NCBI GenBank assembly: GCA_035544395.1
Contig: DATKFM010000198.1
Span: 1 to 26,743 of the forward strand
DNA length: 26,743 nucleotides
DNA from: DATKFM01 sp035544395
GTDB lineage: Bacteria > Pseudomonadota > Alphaproteobacteria > Dongiales > Dongiaceae
Reading direction: 5' to 3'
The position numbers and the translations under genes are program-made. Under the pieces are notes generated by a model. It was given only the letters and a program-made list of their open reading frames with translations. It had not been told where the DNA came from and did not search any database. This document shows, piece by piece, positions 1 to 7,529 of this stretch; the first letter of the stretch is position 1, and every line of letters starts with the position of its first letter.

Positions 1-1
1 G

Positions 2-1033
2 GACGCAATTTTCCGTGGGACGTCGGGCGGCGATGCCAAGCTCAAGGACGAGGCCTTCAAGGATCAGCGCTCCGTCCGCGGCACGCCGAATGCGGCGCTG
101 CCCGCCTTCGTCCTGGGCGAGGAGCTGGCGACTCTCGCCGACAGCGATCCGCGCATCGTTGTGCTGACGGCCGATCTAGCCAATGCCAACCGCACCAACG
201 ATTTCCGCGCCCGTCATCCGGATCGCTTCTTCAATCTCGGCATCGCCGAAAAGAACATGATGACGATCGCGGCCGGCATGGCGTCCTGCGGCATGGTCGC
301 CTATGCCGCGACCTTTGCCTCCTTCTGCGTCATCCTCGGCGCGGAGCAGGCGAAGACCGATTGCGCCTATCCCGCCATGAAGGTGCGCCTGGTCGGCCAT
401 CATTCCGGCATGTCCATGGGCTTCTACGGCACCAGCCACCATGCGCTGGAGGATTTGGCGATCGCCCGCACCATCGCCGACATGACGGTGATTTGCGCCA
501 CGGATGCCAATCATCTGCGCGCGATCCTGCGCGCCTCGACCGATCATCCCGGCGCCATGTATATCCGACTCGGCCGCGGGCGCGATCCGCAGGTGTATCC
601 GGAAGTGCCGCGGGATTTCCGCATCGGCAAGGCCGCGACGCTGCGCAAGGGCAAGAATCTCGCCCTTATCGCCTGCGGCTCGATGTTGCGCGCCACGCTG
701 GACGCCGCCGATCTGCTGTCGAAGCAGGGGATCGAGGCCCGCGTCATCGACATGCACACCATCAAGCCGCTGGATGCCGCCACCATCCGCAAAGCCGCGC
801 GAGAAACCGCGGCGGTCATGACCGTCGAGGAACACAACATCACCGGCGGCCTGGGCAGCGCCGTCATGGAAGTACTGGTTGGCGAGGCGCGCGTGCCGTT
901 CCTGCGCCACGGCATCCCCGACGAATTTGTGCCGGTGGGGCCGCCGGCGGCGCTTTACGCCCACTACAAGCTCGATGCCGCCGGCATCGCCAGGAAAGCA
1001 AAGGCATTTGTGGCCGCGGCCGGGAGACGCTGA
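2..1033 (+). CDS. Transketolase C-terminal-half subunit (5' end outside window)
   Basis: The open frame runs from the left edge to a TGA at 1031-1033 and gives 343 residues with no in-frame ATG near the edge. The first possible start inside the window is a GTG at 161, but the preceding 53 codons look coding (they end DPRIVVLTADLANAN), so the true start lies upstream. The sequence matches the pyrimidine-binding plus C-terminal domains of transketolase: the stretch FFNLGIAEKNMMTIAAGMAS carries the conserved Glu that activates the thiamine diphosphate cofactor, then comes a GTSHHALEDLAIART segment, and the C-terminal domain has a TVEEHNITGGLGSAVMEVL motif. In organisms with split transketolase this subunit pairs with a separate N-terminal ThDP-binding subunit, expected just upstream. 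The usual length is about 310-340 residues, so little should be missing. Whether it serves the pentose phosphate pathway or a dedicated sugar pathway cannot be told. It ends 15 bp from a convergent gene. Confidence 0.9.
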   Translation, partial: DAIFRGTSGGDAKLKDEAFKDQRSVRGTPNAALPAFVLGEELATLADSDPRIVVLTADLANANRTNDFRARHPDRFFNLGIAEKNMMTIAAGMASCGMVAYAATFASFCVILGAEQAKTDCAYPAMKVRLVGHHSGMSMGFYGTSHHALEDLAIARTIADMTVICATDANHLRAILRASTDHPGAMYIRLGRGRDPQVYPEVPRDFRIGKAATLRKGKNLALIACGSMLRATLDAADLLSKQGIEARVIDMHTIKPLDAATIRKAARETAAVMTVEEHNITGGLGSAVMEVLVGEARVPFLRHGIPDEFVPVGPPAALYAHYKLDAAGIARKAKAFVAAAGRR

Positions 1034-1048
1034 AGACCCGTCGCCGGT

Positions 1049-1426
1049 TCAGACTGCCGCTGTAATTGCGCCCTGGATCGCGGCAATCAGCGCTTCGTCA
1101 TTCAGCGGCTTGCAGAGATAGGCGGCGGCACCCGCATCCAGGCATTGCGTTCTGGTTTGCGGCTCGTCATGGCCGGTGATGACGACCACCGGCAGCCGAA
1201 CACCGGTCTCCCGCAGCCGCCGCTGCACCTCCAGCCCGTTCATCCCCGGCATATGCAGATCGAGGATGAGGCAATCGGGCGTTCGGTCCTCCAGGGAATA
1301 AAAAAACTCATGCCCGGATGCGAACACGGCGGCATCGTATCCGGACGCGCGCAACAAGCGTTCTAGAGCTCTTCGCACCGAGAGATCATCATCGATAACG
1401 GCAATTCTAGGTCGCACATCGCCCAT
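1049..1426 (-). CDS. Stand-alone receiver (REC) domain response regulator
   Basis: A 125-residue protein beginning MGDVRPRIAVIDDD and consisting only of a CheY/FixJ-type receiver domain. Visible features are the acidic pocket (DDD at 12-14), the phospho-acceptor Asp56 in LILDLHMPGMNG, the Thr/Ser position in VVITGHDE and the conserved Lys106 in YLCKP. There is no DNA-binding output, so it probably acts as a phosphate sink or through protein contacts in a phosphorelay with the adjacent kinase and FixJ-type regulator. The ATG at 1426 is chosen because the family begins here. The frame stays open upstream to a TTG at 1615, but that extension runs through a repeated non-coding region. No good Shine-Dalgarno sequence precedes the ATG. 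The region just upstream is a near-tandem duplicate of this gene's leader and first ten codons (see the repeat entries). Confidence 0.85.
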   Translation of the reverse strand: MGDVRPRIAVIDDDLSVRRALERLLRASGYDAAVFASGHEFFYSLEDRTPDCLILDLHMPGMNGLEVQRRLRETGVRLPVVVITGHDEPQTRTQCLDAGAAAYLCKPLNDEALIAAIQGAITAAV

Positions 1427-1487
1427 CACTGGAAGTCGATAGCAGATTCCCGGCTCTGTTGTGTATTGGACCATGGCCTTATGCGGG
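1397..1487. repeat. Gene-proximal copy of a duplicated leader (103 bp offset)
   Basis: This stretch covers the first ten codons of the receiver gene and about 60 bp upstream. It is repeated at 1500-1590 at a constant offset of 103 bp. Two blocks are identical in both copies: aagtcgatagcagatt (here 1433-1448) and ttgtgtattggaccat (here 1459-1474). The 10 bp between them are not conserved, while the part containing the start codon is about 65-70% identical. The boundaries are approximate because similarity fades at both ends. Confidence 0.8.
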
Positions 1488-1499
1488 GACCGCTGTCCC

Positions 1500-1590
1500 A
1501 ACAGCAATTCGATGTCGCAGATACCCCATTGAGATAAGTCGATAGCAGATTGCAGGGTCGGTTGTGTATTGGACCATAGCCTAATGCCGG
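1500..1590. repeat. Distal copy of the duplicated leader, with decayed start of a receiver gene
   Basis: Second copy of the repeat at 1397-1487, with identical blocks at 1536-1551 and 1562-1577. On the minus strand it holds an ATG (1527-1529) at exactly the position equivalent to the receiver start. From it a 16-codon frame (1529 down to 1479) reads MGYLRHRIAVGTAVPA, against MGDVRPRIAV in the intact gene, and then stops. It is best read as the remains of a duplicated gene start. A translated leader peptide is possible but unsupported. Confidence 0.75.
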
Positions 1591-1634
1591 GCCGCAGCAC
1601 TTGGCGACGCCGCAATCTGTCAATGTCTGCAGGC

Positions 1635-2276
1635 CTAAGCCGTACCGGACTGGGAATTCTGGCGCGATTCTATCCCCGCGCGCTGCGTCATGCGGACGAG
1701 TTCGACGATGGAGCGCGTGTGCATTTTCTCCATCACCCGGGCCCGGTGCACCTTGATCGTCTTTTCCACCGTCCCCAGGGCCGCCGCGATCTGCTTGTTC
1801 AGGCGGCCGGCGACGACATGCTGCAAGACCTCGCGCTCGCGCGGCGTCAGCGCTCCAAGCCGTTGCAATACCTCGTTTAATTCCGTTTGATCGCGGCGCG
1901 TCTGCAGATCGATGTCGATCGCCCGCTGCACGGCCGCGATAAGGTCGTCGGCTTTCACGGGCTTGGTCAGAAAATCGACGGCGCCCGCTTTCATCGCCTT
2001 GACGCTGGTCGGAACATCGCTGCGGCCGGAGAGGAAGATGACCGGCCGCGGAATCTCGGCGACCGCCAGCGCCCGCTGCAGTTTTAGCCCGTCCAGACCC
2101 GGCATGGCCATGTCGACAACGGCACAGCCGGGTCGCGCCGGATCATGCCCCTCCAGAAAGGCCTGTGGCGAACTGAAGCTTTGTGTTTCCAGACCTTCGA
2201 CCCGCAGCAGTCGGGCAAGCGCCCGCAGGACCCGGGGATCGTCATCGACGAGATATACGATGCTGTTTGTGGTCAT
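1635..2276 (-). CDS. FixJ/NarL-family response regulator
   Basis: A 213-residue two-domain regulator. The N-terminal receiver (about 5-120) has the DDD acidic cluster at 11-13, phospho-acceptor Asp55 in AVVDMAMPGLDG, a Ser in FLSGRSD and Lys105 in DFLTKP. The C-terminal LuxR/GerE helix-turn-helix (about 142-205) has the canonical LTPREREVLQHVVAGRLNKQ segment followed by KTIKVHRARVMEKM. This is the FixJ/TodT/NodW layout: phosphorylation by a cognate kinase promotes DNA binding. Its ATG overlaps the stop of the upstream kinase gene as ATGA (2273-2276), so the two are co-transcribed and probably translationally coupled. That makes the neighbouring kinase the obvious partner. The target promoters are unknown; the repeated sequence upstream of the next gene is one candidate. 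Confidence 0.93.
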   Translation of the reverse strand: MTTNSIVYLVDDDPRVLRALARLLRVEGLETQSFSSPQAFLEGHDPARPGCAVVDMAMPGLDGLKLQRALAVAEIPRPVIFLSGRSDVPTSVKAMKAGAVDFLTKPVKADDLIAAVQRAIDIDLQTRRDQTELNEVLQRLGALTPREREVLQHVVAGRLNKQIAAALGTVEKTIKVHRARVMEKMHTRSIVELVRMTQRAGIESRQNSQSGTA

Positions 2277-4945
2277 TGGCTTCCTCCAACTGACCGCGGC
2301 AGTTCAACGACAAATGTCGCGCCGCGGTCGGGATTGTTGCGCGCCCAGAGCCGCCCGCCGTGGGACGCGACGATCGAACGCGAAATCGACAGCCCCAGGC
2401 CGAGGCCGTTCTCTTTTGTTGTGTAGAACGGTTCAAAAAGCCGATCCATCGCGTCGCGCGGCACGCCGCTGCCGCGATCCGTGACTTCGATGTTCACGAT
2501 CCCATTGTCGCGCAGGACCGTGGATACGCCAAGCGTTCGTGCAGTGGGGTCAGTGCCGCCCATGGCCTCACAGGCATTGACGACCAGGTTCAGCAGCACC
2601 TGCTGTAGCTGGATCCTGTCCGCCTGCACAGGCGGCAGGCCGGGCGTCAGATGATAGTTTCCTGTTACTTGATGGGTAACGAGCACGCTGTGAGCCAGTC
2701 CCAGGACTTCCATGGTGACTTCATTGATGTCGGTCGGCTGAAGCTGCGCGTCCCCCTTCTTGAACAGCACGCGGAGGCGGCGGATCACCTCGCTCGCCCT
2801 GTTATCGTCGATAACGATGTCATTTAAAATCTCGCGGACCTCCGGCAGGTCGATGACCTTCTTTGCCAGTATCCGCTGCGCCGCCTGTGCATTGCTGAGG
2901 ATCGCAGTCAGCGGCTGGTTCAGTTCATGGGCCAGGGCGCCGGACAGCTCGCCTAGGCTTGCGACGCGCGTCAGATGCGTCACCTCTCGGCTGCGGTCCC
3001 GGGCTTCCCGCTTTGCCCGCTTTAGTTCGGTGATATCGCGGCCGACGCCCTGGAGTTCGATGATCTTGCCGTCGCCGCTGCAGATGACGTGATCGCTCCA
3101 CTCCTGCCAGGCCTTGCGGCCCATTCTGCCGATGACCTGATGTTCATAGCGGACGGGCCGCTGGTTGCCGATCAGGGCCTGGATATGGGCAAGCGCGCCC
3201 GCACGGTCCTGCTCGGGAATCAGATCGATGAACTTTATGCCGATCAATTCCTCGCGCGAGCGGCCGAAGAAACGGCAATAGGCGTCGTTGGCGAAGGTGA
3301 GAGTGGTGTCCGGCAGATAGCGGCAGATCAGTTCGGTCTGCGTTTCCACGACATTGCGGTACCGCTCTTCGCTTTCGCGCAGCGCTTCTTCCGCCTTCTT
3401 GCGCTCGGTGATATCGATGACGACGCCGGTGATTTGGCGCGACTTGCCCGCGGCATCGATCTGATTGTGCGCGCGATCGAGAATCCAGCGAACCTGCCCG
3501 TCCCGATGCACGACGCGGTATTCCTGTTCGTAAGATTTGCCGTTCTCGATGGCGTCCCGGCAGATGCGCGTGGCCTCGGACCGATCATCGGGGTGGCAGG
3601 CGCTGACGAAGGACTGCTGCGTGACTTCCGCTTCCGGGTCCAGTCCAAGAATCCTGCGGCAATGTCCTGTCGCCCAAATGCGATAAGTGTCGGGGTCGAG
3701 CTGCCAAAGGCCCAGGTTTGCCGACTCCGCAGCGATGCTGATGCGTTCTTCACTCTGCCGCAGATGTTCTTCCGCGCGGCGCCGGCGCCTGCTTTGCAGT
3801 AGCAGGGCGGCAATGAGCAGTCCTTGAACGGCAATAACCGCGCAGATGACAGCAAACTCAATCCGATACCGTTCCCAAAAGGGCGGCTCCTTGAAGTGAA
3901 CGCTTGTGCCCGGCGGCAGGCGGGCCGGATTGAGGTTCCAGCGTTCAAGTTGCCGAAAATCCACCATGAAGCCGTCAGTGTTGGCGAGACCTAGCGAGGC
4001 ACTTGCCGGGCTTTTGCCCGCGAGGATGCGCAGCGCGATCCCGGCTGCCGAATTGCCAATATCTTCGAACCGGCTCATGTAGCCGCCGACGATGCCGAGA
4101 CCCAGATATGTGTCATACAGGCTGTAGACGGGCGCGTTCGCGGCGGTCGAGATCAGCTTTGCGACGTCTCGCCCATAAAATCGGTTTCCGGCGCCGTCCA
4201 GGAAAACGCTGAAGTAAACGACTACCGAGCGTTCGGGCAGATTGGCGACCTGGCGCAACAGCTCCGGCATCGGCAACCCGGACAAATAGATGAAATCCAA
4301 GCGCTTTTCATATTCCCGGTAGTCGCCGCGCGCGGTGGCCTCCCATTTCCTGTCGAACGGCGAGGCGCCGGTAACGACGGCGACATGTTGGATATCGGGC
4401 TGGAGCTGCAGGGCAAGATCCAGGGTTCGGACTGGGTCGAGCTGGAATGTCGTTCCCACGACGTCGGCAGGAAGGGCCACGGTGCGCAGGGTTCCTTCGC
4501 GTATGCCTGTGAAGACCACAGGCGCCTGCAGGGCCAATTCGGCGCGATGTTTGACCGTAAAACTCAGCGCCTCCGGACCGATTGCAAATACGAGATCGAA
4601 CCGTATCGACCCATACTTGCCGTGCAGGTACTCCACCATCCGCGCCTCATGCCCAGGCTCGGAAAACCGAACGAAATCCAAATATTCGGGGAAAAATTCG
4701 AGATGCTCTTGCGTGCCGGCATTCAGCGTATTCTGGATGCTGCTGGTAAGGATCTGCCCGGCGGGAAGCAGGCTCTCGTTTGAGAACAGCAGCAAAACCC
4801 GCTTCGAATCATCCGCTTGCAAGGGAGCTGCGGCGATCAGGCAAGCAATTGCGAATGGAAAGATCAGCGCACAGAAGCGCCAAAACCCCGCGCTTGGCGA
4901 ACGCGGAGCGTATCCCTCGGTGACTTCTCCCCCTGGGACATCCAT
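2273..4945 (-). CDS. Membrane sensor histidine kinase with ABC substrate-binding-like periplasmic domain and two PAS domains
   Basis: An 890-residue kinase. From the chosen start the order is: hydrophobic signal-anchor (about 22-42), a periplasmic region of about 310 residues resembling the ABC_sub_bind family (FDLVFAIGPEALSF, APVVFTGI, VAVVTGASPFDRKWE, NAPVYSLYDTYLGLG), a transmembrane helix (about 363-384), two PAS/PAC units (about 402-517 and 522-642, each ending in a DITE motif), a HisKA domain with His673 in ALAHELNQP, and an HATPase domain with Asn790 in NLVVNACEAM, the G1 box DRGSGVP and the G2 box GLGLGLSIS. No receiver is fused. The frame stays open to a TTG at 4999, but AGGA lies 8 nt before the ATG at 4945, so that start is preferred. 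The sensor domain suggests a small periplasmic ligand; its identity is unknown. The gene is transcribed away from the lipoprotein gene. Confidence 0.92.
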   Translation of the reverse strand: MDVPGGEVTEGYAPRSPSAGFWRFCALIFPFAIACLIAAAPLQADDSKRVLLLFSNESLLPAGQILTSSIQNTLNAGTQEHLEFFPEYLDFVRFSEPGHEARMVEYLHGKYGSIRFDLVFAIGPEALSFTVKHRAELALQAPVVFTGIREGTLRTVALPADVVGTTFQLDPVRTLDLALQLQPDIQHVAVVTGASPFDRKWEATARGDYREYEKRLDFIYLSGLPMPELLRQVANLPERSVVVYFSVFLDGAGNRFYGRDVAKLISTAANAPVYSLYDTYLGLGIVGGYMSRFEDIGNSAAGIALRILAGKSPASASLGLANTDGFMVDFRQLERWNLNPARLPPGTSVHFKEPPFWERYRIEFAVICAVIAVQGLLIAALLLQSRRRRRAEEHLRQSEERISIAAESANLGLWQLDPDTYRIWATGHCRRILGLDPEAEVTQQSFVSACHPDDRSEATRICRDAIENGKSYEQEYRVVHRDGQVRWILDRAHNQIDAAGKSRQITGVVIDITERKKAEEALRESEERYRNVVETQTELICRYLPDTTLTFANDAYCRFFGRSREELIGIKFIDLIPEQDRAGALAHIQALIGNQRPVRYEHQVIGRMGRKAWQEWSDHVICSGDGKIIELQGVGRDITELKRAKREARDRSREVTHLTRVASLGELSGALAHELNQPLTAILSNAQAAQRILAKKVIDLPEVREILNDIVIDDNRASEVIRRLRVLFKKGDAQLQPTDINEVTMEVLGLAHSVLVTHQVTGNYHLTPGLPPVQADRIQLQQVLLNLVVNACEAMGGTDPTARTLGVSTVLRDNGIVNIEVTDRGSGVPRDAMDRLFEPFYTTKENGLGLGLSISRSIVASHGGRLWARNNPDRGATFVVELPRSVGGSQ

Positions 4946-5469
4946 CACAGATTTCCTGTAGCGGCTGTGTTTGGACGCTATCTGCCCTAGCCCGTTCAAA
5001 GCATAGCTATCTCCCGTGGAAGTATAAACACATATCTCCTAGTGATCGTCTTGAACGGTCTGCACAATTCTCCTTCGGCTGGGGGCACCAGAGATGGCGG
5101 CGTGGCGATTTGGTGCATCGCACACAGTCAGTGGAATCTAAACAACTTCGGCCGTTGTCCAGTCGAGATAGAGCAGGGCCGATGGACAAGACTTCATGAA
5201 ATCTGGCTAGACATGATGCGGTCGTTCGAGTTCCATCGAGTAATCAGGCTTGCAGTAGGATGATCCGGCTCACTAGTCCCGAGGGCGTGTGCAGTGATGA
5301 GAACGCCAAATCCGAGAATAGATGATGCTGGGCTTGTTGAAGCTGCCGTGCTTGCTTGCGCAAGATCCGGCGTTCGAATCAAGCTGGCTCTGGCGCTGGT
5401 CCGCGTTTCTTCTTTCGCGAGGTTCGCGACCCGCGCATTCACCGCACATCGGAGAGAAGGAGGAAATCA
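4946..5469. other. Long divergent intergenic region
   Basis: About 520 bp separate the divergent kinase and lipoprotein genes and should hold both promoters. I see no convincing ORF, tRNA or repeat. The only local structure noted is the 10-bp palindrome CTTGCGCAAG at 5355-5364. The base composition is less GC-rich than the flanking genes, as expected for a promoter-bearing spacer. Confidence 0.5.
5458..5463 (+). promoter_or_regulatory. Strong Shine-Dalgarno that fixes the lipoprotein start
   Basis: AGGAGG lies 6 nt before the ATG at 5470. It decides the start against the in-frame upstream extension beginning at 5356. Confidence 0.75.
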
Positions 5470-5970
5470 ATGATGTTAAAGAATCTGCGGAGCCTGACTC
5501 TGGCTACCGCGATGATTGCATTGGTCACAGCCTGCGAAAGCCAATCGACGGCGACGAGTACGTCTTCGGACACAGTGATCGCGGCGCGAGACACGTTCGT
5601 TGCAGACCTCAAGCAATGCACGCTGAAGCATGGCTACGACCCAAATGCGGCCGGCCTGCCGGAGAATGCGCTCGCACCGAATGAATTGCCTTGGCGGCAA
5701 TGCGCCTATGACGCGGCACACAAATATGGACAAGCGCATCCGGCCGTCAGCGATCGCTATGAGCAGCTAATTTCCGAAGACCTGCAAATGACCTCGGCCA
5801 TTCAGCAGGGTACGATGACTCGCAGTCAGCGCCGGACCCGGGTCGAGCAATTGATCGAGCAGATTAAGGCGGCGGAGGATGCTCAGATACGGGCGGCTAC
5901 CAGCGATCAAGAGCGGCAACAGCAACAGTTGCGCAATGTCGTTGACGGCGCGCGCGGTTTCGCGAACTAG
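5470..5970 (+). CDS. Small lipoprotein of unknown function
   Basis: A 166-residue protein starting MMLKNLRSL, with a short basic N-terminus, a hydrophobic stretch and a lipobox VTAC with the modified Cys at residue 22. The residue after Cys is Glu rather than Asp, which fits outer-membrane rather than inner-membrane retention. The mature part has two more cysteines (in KQCTLKHGYDP and WRQCAYDAAHKYG) that could form a disulphide, followed by a charged, Gln-rich, probably helical C-terminal half (VEQLIEQIKAAEDAQIR, then DQERQQQQLR). I do not recognise the family. A perfect ribosome-binding site supports the start. It sits upstream of other envelope genes (DUF3300, DUF2950, MscS) but is separated from them by 204 bp with two inverted repeats, so co-transcription is uncertain. 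Confidence 0.8.
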   Translation: MMLKNLRSLTLATAMIALVTACESQSTATSTSSDTVIAARDTFVADLKQCTLKHGYDPNAAGLPENALAPNELPWRQCAYDAAHKYGQAHPAVSDRYEQLISEDLQMTSAIQQGTMTRSQRRTRVEQLIEQIKAAEDAQIRAATSDQERQQQQLRNVVDGARGFAN

Positions 5971-6005
5971 CCTTCGTGTATTGAGGGTCGCCGCCGGCTC
6001 GATTC

Positions 6006-6023
6006 ATTGGACCAAGGTCCAAT
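6006..6023. repeat. Inverted repeat ATTGGACC-AA-GGTCCAAT
   Basis: Two perfect 8-bp arms around a 2-bp centre, 36 bp after the lipoprotein stop. The tight spacing suits a dimeric protein-binding site better than an RNA hairpin. The octamer ATTGGACC also occurs inside both leader copies near 1466 and 1569. Confidence 0.5.
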
Positions 6024-6086
6024 TGTGAGTCGGGCAGAAGCAAATAACATCCCAGCCAGCGCCTTGGTGAAGTGACGGCGCGCCGG

Positions 6087-6110
6087 GGCATGATTCTCTT
6101 GAATCATGCC
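6087..6110 (+). terminator. Hairpin between lipoprotein and DUF3300 genes, possible terminator
   Basis: Perfect 10-bp arms (GGCATGATTC and GAATCATGCC) around a TCTT loop. There is no U-tract after it (GCGTTTGCG follows), so it could be a factor-dependent terminator or an operator in the promoter region of the following gene. Both arms contain a GANTC site, the target of the CcrM methylase in Alphaproteobacteria. Confidence 0.45.
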
Positions 6111-6174
6111 GCGTTTGCGTGCGCCGTGGATATCAGGGTCGTTTGACTGCCGGCTGCAGCAGTGGGGTTAGACG

Positions 6175-7470
6175 ATGATCAGCTTGATCGGACTGGCTTG
6201 GGATTTGCGCCTGAACTTGCGGCCCCTTGCCGCGTGCATTGGCTTGGCGGCCTTCTGTGCGGCTGCCCCTGTGGTCGCTCAGGAGGCGGATACGGAGGAG
6301 GCCGTGCTCGAAGCCGATGACGGCCTGCTCTCCGCCGACGAGTTGCGCGTTGTCGTGGCGCCGATTGCCTTCTATCCGGATGAGGTCCTGGCCGTCGTGC
6401 TGCCGGCCAGCACGACAGGCATCCAGGTTGTCCAGGCGCAACGTTTCCTGGAGAAACAGGCTTCCGACACTTCGCTGCAGCCGAATCCGGACTGGGATCC
6501 CTCGATCCTGGCGCTGATCAACTATCCGGACGTCATCGATCTGATGAACGCGGACCTCGATTGGACGGAACGCCTCGGCAACGCTGTTCTCGATCAGCAG
6601 GGCGACGTCATGGATGCTATACAGGAAGCGCGGGCGGAGGCGGCCGCCGCGGGCTATTTGAAATCCGACGACAAGCAGACGGTGACGCAAACAGCGGATA
6701 CCGTAGTCATTCAGTCCGCCGACCCCGAGGTCATATATGTGCCGCAGTACGATCCGGTGGTCGTCGTCGAGCAGTCCTACGCAAGCTATCCGCCCCCAGC
6801 CTACTATAATCCCTATCCGCCTTACTACGCGCCGGCAGCGACCTTCTTCGCCGGCGCGATTACTGGCGCGGCATTTGCCTACGCCTTCGATTGGGGCGGC
6901 GACGATATCGACATCAATGTCGGCGGCGACAACATCAATATCGGTGGCGGTGACAACATCAATATCGGCAACAATGTCGATAGCGACAGATTCAGCGGCG
7001 ACCGGGTCCGCGGCGAGGGCGGCGACAAAGTCAAGTGGAACCCGAAGGAAGAGCGTGCAAAGCGCGACACGACCGCCAGGAAGCGCAAAGACGCTGCCGC
7101 CACGCCGCTGGGGAAAGGTACCGCGGATAGGGCCAAGCAGGGCCAGGCCCGCGACCGGAAAAACCAGGGCGGCAAGAAGCAACAGCTCGGCGGGCAGAAC
7201 AAGAACAAGGGCAACAAGGCTGGCCTCGGCAACCCGCAAAGCAATCGCAAGACCGTCAAGGACAGCCAGCGCGGAAACGACAGCCTGAAGCGCGGTTCGG
7301 GCGGTGCGAGCAAGCGCCAGGGTGCCGGCGGCAACCAGCAGAAGATGCAGAAGAAAAAGCAGGGCGGCGGTGCTTTTGGCGGCCAGAGCAGCGGCAAGAG
7401 GGCCAATGCTCAGAAGAGCCGCGGACAGAAAAGCATGGGCGGGCAGGGCCTACCGAAGAAGCGCAGATAA
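6175..7470 (+). CDS. DUF3300 domain-containing exported protein with polybasic low-complexity tail
   Basis: A 431-residue protein. The N-terminal export signal (about 1-36) ends APVVAQ. The DUF3300 domain (about 47-245) shows its characteristic run: VVAPIAFYPDEVLAVVLPAS, NPDWDPSILALINYPDVIDL, NADLDWTERLGNAVLDQQGD with VMDAIQ following, and the PEVIYVPQYDP motif. A Tyr/Pro-rich stretch (about 201-220) and a Gly/Ala hydrophobic patch follow, then an alternating Asp/Asn-Ile repeat (about 243-268; DIDINVGGDNINIGGGDNIN). Residues 275-431 are a Lys/Arg/Gly/Gln/Asn-rich, probably disordered tail. The domain's function is not established. It is immediately followed by a DUF2950 gene, a pairing common in Proteobacteria and suggestive of a shared envelope role. 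The start ATG is preceded by GGGG. Confidence 0.88.
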   Translation: MISLIGLAWDLRLNLRPLAACIGLAAFCAAAPVVAQEADTEEAVLEADDGLLSADELRVVVAPIAFYPDEVLAVVLPASTTGIQVVQAQRFLEKQASDTSLQPNPDWDPSILALINYPDVIDLMNADLDWTERLGNAVLDQQGDVMDAIQEARAEAAAAGYLKSDDKQTVTQTADTVVIQSADPEVIYVPQYDPVVVVEQSYASYPPPAYYNPYPPYYAPAATFFAGAITGAAFAYAFDWGGDDIDINVGGDNINIGGGDNINIGNNVDSDRFSGDRVRGEGGDKVKWNPKEERAKRDTTARKRKDAAATPLGKGTADRAKQGQARDRKNQGGKKQQLGGQNKNKGNKAGLGNPQSNRKTVKDSQRGNDSLKRGSGGASKRQGAGGNQQKMQKKKQGGGAFGGQSSGKRANAQKSRGQKSMGGQGLPKKRR

Positions 7471-7529
7471 CCGAAATGTAGCCAAATCAGTTTCATGGAT
7501 GCGCAGCTCGCAAGATCAAAGGTGCCAAA

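Noticed and set aside
1427..1615. N-terminal extension of the receiver gene back to a TTG
   Set aside because: It runs through the duplicated non-coding leader and has no similarity to receiver proteins; the family begins at the ATG at 1426.
4946..4999. TTG start for the histidine kinase
   Set aside because: The ATG at 4945 has AGGA at good spacing and leaves a normal signal-anchor, while the TTG has no clear ribosome-binding site.
5372..5380. GTTCGAATC resembling a tRNA T-loop
   Set aside because: The flanking bases do not form a T-stem, and no anticodon arm or acceptor stem can be drawn around it.
6897..6975. Repeated ggcgacaacatcaatatcgg units in the DUF3300 gene as a possible DNA repeat element or CRISPR-like array
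   Set aside because: They are in frame and encode the Asp/Asn-Ile protein repeat, with no spacers and only two to three units.
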